A stretch of 64,000 nt of DNA from Linum tenue (Eukaryota > Streptophyta > Magnoliopsida > Malpighiales > Linaceae). The number at the start of each line of letters is the position of its first letter. Positions within the stretch are counted from its first letter, which is position 1. Below, piece by piece: positions 59,531-64,000 of the stretch. Made by a program: the position numbers and the translations under genes. The notes beneath the pieces were generated by a model that had not been told where the DNA came from, ran no database searches, and worked only from the letters and a program-made list of their open reading frames with translations. The stretch spans positions 59,032,679-59,096,678 of the forward strand of contig CAMGYJ010000004.1 of NCBI GenBank assembly GCA_946122785.1. Direction: 5' to 3'.

Positions 59531-60762
59531 TTGGAGGAAGAGGGCTGAGACCCTCCCTTCCTTCCACCTTTCTTTGGAGCTGCTTGCAGAGAAATAGTTA
59601 CCCCCTCATCCAGAGACCTTAGCAAATCATAGGAATGAGAAACCGGGAGAACACTAGTTGGACTAGGCTGAGGAGACCATACACGAGGCTTGGCACCATT
59701 AACAACAAGTTGGAACTCTGCTTCAGAGGGCAAGGCAGGAGACGCACATTCCACTTCAGCAAAACTTGTGTCAAGATTGAGCCCCTGCAGTTGTGATACC
59801 CCTTGAGAACAACCATTGACCAAGCAACCCTCAATTCCCACCATATTAGTGCCGATCATGACCCCCTCCAACCCCCTAGTAGCTGAGACATCCGGAGTAG
59901 AGGTAACCCCATCCATTCCCATTGGAGCTATACTCCCCTGATCCTTCTGCAACTCACCTGGGTACCCTTGCTTATCAACCTGATTAACCTGCACATTCGT
60001 GTCATTCTGTCCCTTCTCCAGTTCCTTCCTTACCCAGACCTGCGTATGGCACTCACAGACCCCAAATAGTCCACAGGGTTCACACACAGGGGGTAGATGA
60101 GCATAAGTCACACCCACCTTGATAGAGGTATCATCATCAAGCCAGATTAAAACATGGTCAGGAAACTCCCCAGCAGCCTGTAACTCGACCAAAATTTTGG
60201 CATACCCTAATCGACGCCCCATTCGAGTAGTCTGGTCCACCCCCAATGGCACACCCAGCCAGCTAGCCGCCCTGCTAAGTCCCTGATAGTTCACATATTC
60301 CAGAGGAAGATTAGAAAACCGAACCCAGATCGGGAGAGCTTTGCGTCCCATGTCCTCAACATCAATGCCTGGTGCCCAAGGACGAAGATACAGAAGATTG
60401 TCGAGATAAAACCACGGCCCACTTTCCAGAATCCAGTCACAAGTAGCCTGCGAAGGTAACTGTATTAGTAGCAACCGATCGCCTAACAGAGAAACCCGGA
60501 CGAGCCCATCCCGACCCCAGATTTTGTTCGCCCAACGACGAAGGATCGGGAGCTCCGGCATCTGGTGCAAGAATTGCCCAACCAAGCTGTGTTTCCATCG
60601 AAGAGAGCCCTCCTCACGAACACTCTGAGGCATCCGAAGACCCCCCTTATAAACCTCAGGCTTGATGTAGGTCAGCCGATTAGCTTCCGAGATGCCAAAT
60701 AGGTCTGCCCAGGGCTTGAGAGGAACCCCCTGAGGCGACGCCGCCGTTGACGATGACGCCAT
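59527..60762 (-). CDS. LINE ORF1: DUF4283-type RNA-binding protein, 411 residues
   Basis: Starts MASSSTAASPQGVPLKPWAD. The DUF4283-like part (~50-165) includes LVGQFLHQMPELPILRRWAN and GPWFYLDNLLYLRPWAPGID, then ALPIWVRFSNLPLEY. The zinc-knuckle position (PPVCEPCGLFGVCECHTQ, ~231-248) is unusual: where FGH-x4-C is expected it has FGV-x4-T. So the standard CCHC is not intact. The C-terminal ~150 residues are low-complexity and end GGRKGGSQPSSSK. The protein should coat the element's RNA. Confidence 0.9.
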   Translation of the reverse strand: MASSSTAASPQGVPLKPWADLFGISEANRLTYIKPEVYKGGLRMPQSVREEGSLRWKHSLVGQFLHQMPELPILRRWANKIWGRDGLVRVSLLGDRLLLIQLPSQATCDWILESGPWFYLDNLLYLRPWAPGIDVEDMGRKALPIWVRFSNLPLEYVNYQGLSRAASWLGVPLGVDQTTRMGRRLGYAKILVELQAAGEFPDHVLIWLDDDTSIKVGVTYAHLPPVCEPCGLFGVCECHTQVWVRKELEKGQNDTNVQVNQVDKQGYPGELQKDQGSIAPMGMDGVTSTPDVSATRGLEGVMIGTNMVGIEGCLVNGCSQGVSQLQGLNLDTSFAEVECASPALPSEAEFQLVVNGAKPRVWSPQPSPTSVLPVSHSYDLLRSLDEGVTISLQAAPKKGGRKGGSQPSSSK

Positions 60763-60925
60763 CAGAAACAGTGAAGGAAAACAAAGAGAGAATAGCGACC
60801 GGCGCAGATGCCGGCACTGCAGGGCCGAACCCTAGCCGGAAATCGAACCCCGCCGAAGAATTGGGAGAGCTTTCTCACTCAAGAATTTTCTCAGAAAAAT
60901 AACATTCAATGATAAATGAATATTA

Positions 60926-61360
60926 GGGTTAGAATTTATTATATTTTTTTAAGATTGAATTTTTAAAGTGAAATTCTTTTGTGAGATAGATTTTAAATTT
61001 TATTAATGATTAAGGTTTAAATTGAATAGTGATTTTTACTCAAATTTGAGCCAACTGTGTAAAAGTGTGTTTTTTTATATAAAATTAAAGTTGGAGAAAA
61101 AAATTTAGAATACAAAAGTGAAAATAAATACATATTTGTTTAGAGACGACAATGGATCGGGTTTCTCTAAACCTAAAACCAATCTAATGGTATTGAAAAA
61201 AATTGATAAAATAGCCATTGAGTTTTAGAAGTGAAAACTCAATCCCAAAGATGCGTGGATGCCTACGGGTGCACGGATACTCAAAGGTTCGTGAACATAA
61301 CAATACTTTATTTCTTTGGATACACACATCTAAATGTTATCGAAATTTTCACGATAAATA
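60926..61360. other. AT-rich DNA with hAT-like fragments
   Basis: GACGACAATGGATCGGGTTTC near 61,147 looks like a worn hAT end. No clear partner or duplication. Confidence 0.35.
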
Positions 61361-62110
61361 TATCTAGGGTGGCTGATCGGTTTTTGGTTAGCGGCTAACC
61401 ATCGGTGTTAACCAATAACCGTCAGTTAGCAGCTAACCAAAAACCAACGGTTATTTAGGTCGGTCGGTGCACTGTGAGGGGAGAGGATTTTCGATTAGTC
61501 GAGTAACCACTAGTGATTAATCATGGTTGACCGGCTAACCGAAACTAACCAACCTCCACTCACAAATCCAAAACGACGTTGTTCCCTGATCCAAACAACG
61601 ACCCCGTTAGGTCGTTCCCCAATCCAAAAACGACACTATTCCCCATCACCAAAAAAGACCCCGTCCAGCCAACCCTAATTCTTCCTTCTTCGTCCTCCTC
61701 CTCCAAACCCCAGCCACCCTTCAATATCGAATTCGCCTCCGCCCTCCAAACCCCAGCCACCCTCCACCAAACTTCCCAGTTTCGGCTTCCCCTCCCTGCC
61801 TCCCTTCGTCGACCCTCGTACATCATCCATATTTTAGGTTTATATTGTTATAAAAACTAATAACATCTTTAAAGTACTTGTCTTGTTTCGGTTAGACAAC
61901 TGACGTCATTTAACTTTAATGGCGTTTGTTGAGTGGAAATCGAACTAGGTTTTGGCAGAACTCAACCCGTCAAATTGAAAAACAAGTTAAATTTGCATCA
62001 GACCGAATCCATCAACACTAACTTTTACTCATTTTGGTCAATTCAAGCCGGATTGAATACCGATGAGATCAAAGTTCAATTCACACCCCTACGCCTTGTT
62101 GTTTAATTGG
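61361..62110. other. Possible worn hAT element
   Basis: Starts TAGGGTGGCTGATCGG, with GGTTAGCGGCTAACC-type simple repeats. It is followed by a CCCCAACCC-rich stretch with a 90-codon Pro-rich frame (61,579-61,860) and ends near ACACCCCTA (62,090). No target duplication was found. Confidence 0.35.
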
Positions 62111-63490
62111 TTTTCATGATGAAAATAGAGAGATGGTGATTGGAGAGACGAGGGGCGGGTTAGGGTTTTGCCTTGGAGTTAGTTGCTTTTTTTTAAAGAT
62201 TTCCCGCTTAAAGTGCATTAGTACGGTGGGACTTACTTAATTATGATTAGTGATTAAGCAAAAAATAAAAGAAGGAATAACTGGCATTAAAAAACAAATG
62301 AAAGGGTAAGATTCACGTGGTCACAAAGTAGTAGACGTGTCAGCAAAGCATAAAATTATTAAACAAATGAAACCTGGTCAGCCAAGTCCAATTGCTCTGG
62401 TTCACAGGCTTGTTATTATGATTAACAATTTCAATAAGAATAAAAATAATGATGCAAATGGGAGAAGATTTTTCTTTTGTTTTCCACTTTAGGGCACCAC
62501 AATTGTCCTTACTTTTTTAGATAAATATATTGTGCGATGACGACCCAGATGACGAACATTGCAAATTTCTGATTATATAATAATTCCATTTTAATCTTAA
62601 CAAAAATATAAAAATATATGTAAGTTGTACTCTATATTATCTTTAAATAAGACCACCTGCCCTCTTGTATAATCAAATAGTTTAACAAATACATGACAAC
62701 ATCAGTCGATCCAAACCAACTAAAGAATATCAGAATTTGTTTAACCTGGACGGATTCTGGTGGGTTTCTTCTTCTAGCTTCTTCATCATTCATGTGTGAT
62801 GTGACAATGAAAGTAATTAGTATTTAATCAAGGATTAATCAATACTATAATCAAAATATCTTCGTCTCCTTTTGTTTGAGTTTAAGATTCAAAAAGAGCA
62901 CTAGAGGATGTTTCCTCGTACACTCCTTTCCTTTATCTCGCAGGTTCTAAGTTTTTTTAAAACAGAAAAAGAGGGCACGTAATTGTAGGTACTAAATCCA
63001 GACTTTATTATTCACTTGAATCACTTACAAATTTTATTATATAAATAAACAATAATTGCGAAATGGTATAGGAGGATTATCAAAAAAGTAATTAAGATAT
63101 ATGGTATTTTGTGTTTATTGCTCTTTTCCTTTCTCTCTCAGTCCCGCTTTTATCGTTGCTAATTGCAAACCAACCACAATCCACCACTTTTTCCAATTCT
63201 TCTCCAGTTCCAATCGACCCGATCATATGCCCTGCTTTTCAACACATTTGACCATGGAACAACCACACTCACGACTTCTTCGATCCTTTTCTCCAGCTCA
63301 GGTCGACCCGAACTTCTGTCATTCTCTTCACTATCGTCGACTGTAGAGCAACCACGTTATTCCACTCGCACAAATCTAGGACTAATCGAGTAAAAGTCTC
63401 ACTAGACTGAAAATTTGGACTATTAAATTGTTACATTTCAAGGACTACCCCTATCCTAGTTTTTAGATTTGAACTTTTTCTCCGCCCTCT
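62111..63490. other. AT-rich intergenic
   Basis: Nothing recognised apart from short open frames at 63,100-63,400 without known motifs. Confidence 0.4.
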
Positions 63491-64000
63491 CTCTTACTTT
63501 AATTTGAACGCTTTTCTCTGCCCTCTCTCTTCTTCTCGGTTCCACTTTCCTTGTTTTTCCAGGGGCTGCCGCCGGCTCCTTTTGGTGACCGGCGGCAGCT
63601 CAAGCCCTCCATTACTTTTTTTCCCCCTTCCTTTTCTTTGTGCTCATGCTAATCCTGGCCTTGTTCTAGGTGATTTTCCTTCGGATTTCCAGCTTTTCCC
63701 TGCCGTTGTGGCCTTCGGCTTCCTTTCCAGTCGAGCTTTGTCTCTTCTTTTCCCGTCGAGCTTTGTCTCTTCCTTCGGTTCTTGGTACTCCTGTTCAAGG
63801 TTTGCTCGTTGTAGGATCCGGAGTTTGCAGTTTGGTGGGTGCCTATTCCAGATCTGGATGGTGGTGATTTTTCCAGATTGGTGGTCTCATCCTTTGATGC
63901 AACCATTCTCTTCTTTCCCTTTCCGACCTCCACTTTGTGTTCGTGTTGCGGGGTGAGTCGTCGGATCGTGGAGGGTCGGGTCTTCTCCGGTGGTTGTGGT
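63491..64000 (+). other. Pyrimidine-rich, coding-like tract at the window edge
   Basis: A 150-codon open frame (63,504-63,956) has a Ser/Phe-rich, low-complexity product and no known motif. A 25-bp tandem duplication (TCGAGCTTTGTCTCTTC, 63,731 and 63,756) and an inverted GCTGCCGCCGG (63,565 and 63,590) are present. It resembles a retroelement or gene 5' leader continuing beyond the window. Confidence 0.3.

Larger units (their letters stand above)
56011..60909 (-). mobile_element. Full-length L1-like LINE with two intact ORFs (16-bp TSD)
   Basis: The 16-bp duplication TGATAAATGAATATTA lies at 55,995-56,010 and 60,910-60,925. The poly(A) tail is the T run at 56,011-56,018 next to the left copy, as expected for a minus-strand LINE. 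The 5' UTR is about 147 nt (60,763-60,909), GC-rich. ORF1 and ORF2 have no stops or shifts. A short 3' UTR (~165 nt) follows ORF2. Length 4.9 kb fits a complete plant L1-type element without an RNase H domain. Confidence 0.95.

Noticed and set aside
63504..63956. 150-codon open frame near the right edge
   Set aside because: The product is low-complexity Ser/Phe/Pro without motifs. A pyrimidine-rich leader explains the lack of stops.

Overview
The window looks like nuclear DNA of a flowering plant, probably a eudicot. It has intron-rich genes with conserved plant-only products, AT-rich intergenic DNA, and a dense load of nested plant transposons. I could not assign a species. I see no bacterial, organellar, rRNA, tRNA or CRISPR sequence.

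Region 1 (1-20,760) is the gene-bearing part. On the minus strand, 419-5,976 carries the first 15 exons of a TWD40-2-like gene, whose product is a WD40 subunit of the TPLATE endocytic complex. The exon lengths sum to exactly 801 codons, and the gene runs off the left edge. On the plus strand, 13,891-16,134 is an 11-exon gene for a conserved 353-residue protein with a likely organelle-targeting N-terminus. Converging on it, minus strand 16,451-20,145 is a 5-exon gene for a 1,034-residue filament-like plant protein (FPP/DUF869 coiled coil). Between the first two genes lie an array of insertions: a Mutator-like MITE about 220 bp upstream of the TWD40-2 start codon, two hAT elements (one inside an old LINE), a copia tail with its 3' LTR, and a Pack-MULE carrying a DUF295-like gene fragment.

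Region 2 (20,760-53,980) is almost entirely transposon-derived. It holds at least eight hAT-type elements, most with readable 8-bp target duplications. There are also several Mutator-type elements with 9-10-bp duplications, two copies of a non-autonomous LTR retrotransposon coding only for gag, protease and an Arg-rich tail, large inverted repeats (an 825-bp near-palindrome, a back-to-back inverted hAT pair, and a perfect 119-bp inverted repeat), and a decayed Athila/Tat-type retroelement start.

Region 3 (53,980-64,000) is dominated by LINEs. A 5'-truncated copy (53,993-55,396) has a 12-bp target duplication. A full-length L1-like LINE (56,011-60,909, minus) has a 16-bp target duplication and two uninterrupted ORFs overlapping by ATGA. 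The rest is AT-rich, ending in a pyrimidine-rich tract of unclear nature.

The three host genes are unrelated in function (endocytosis, a likely organelle protein, a coiled-coil protein) and do not form a pathway. I found no clearly new biological system. The most interesting items are the apparently intact LINE, the gag-protease-only retrotransposon family, and the hairpin-forming inverted duplications.
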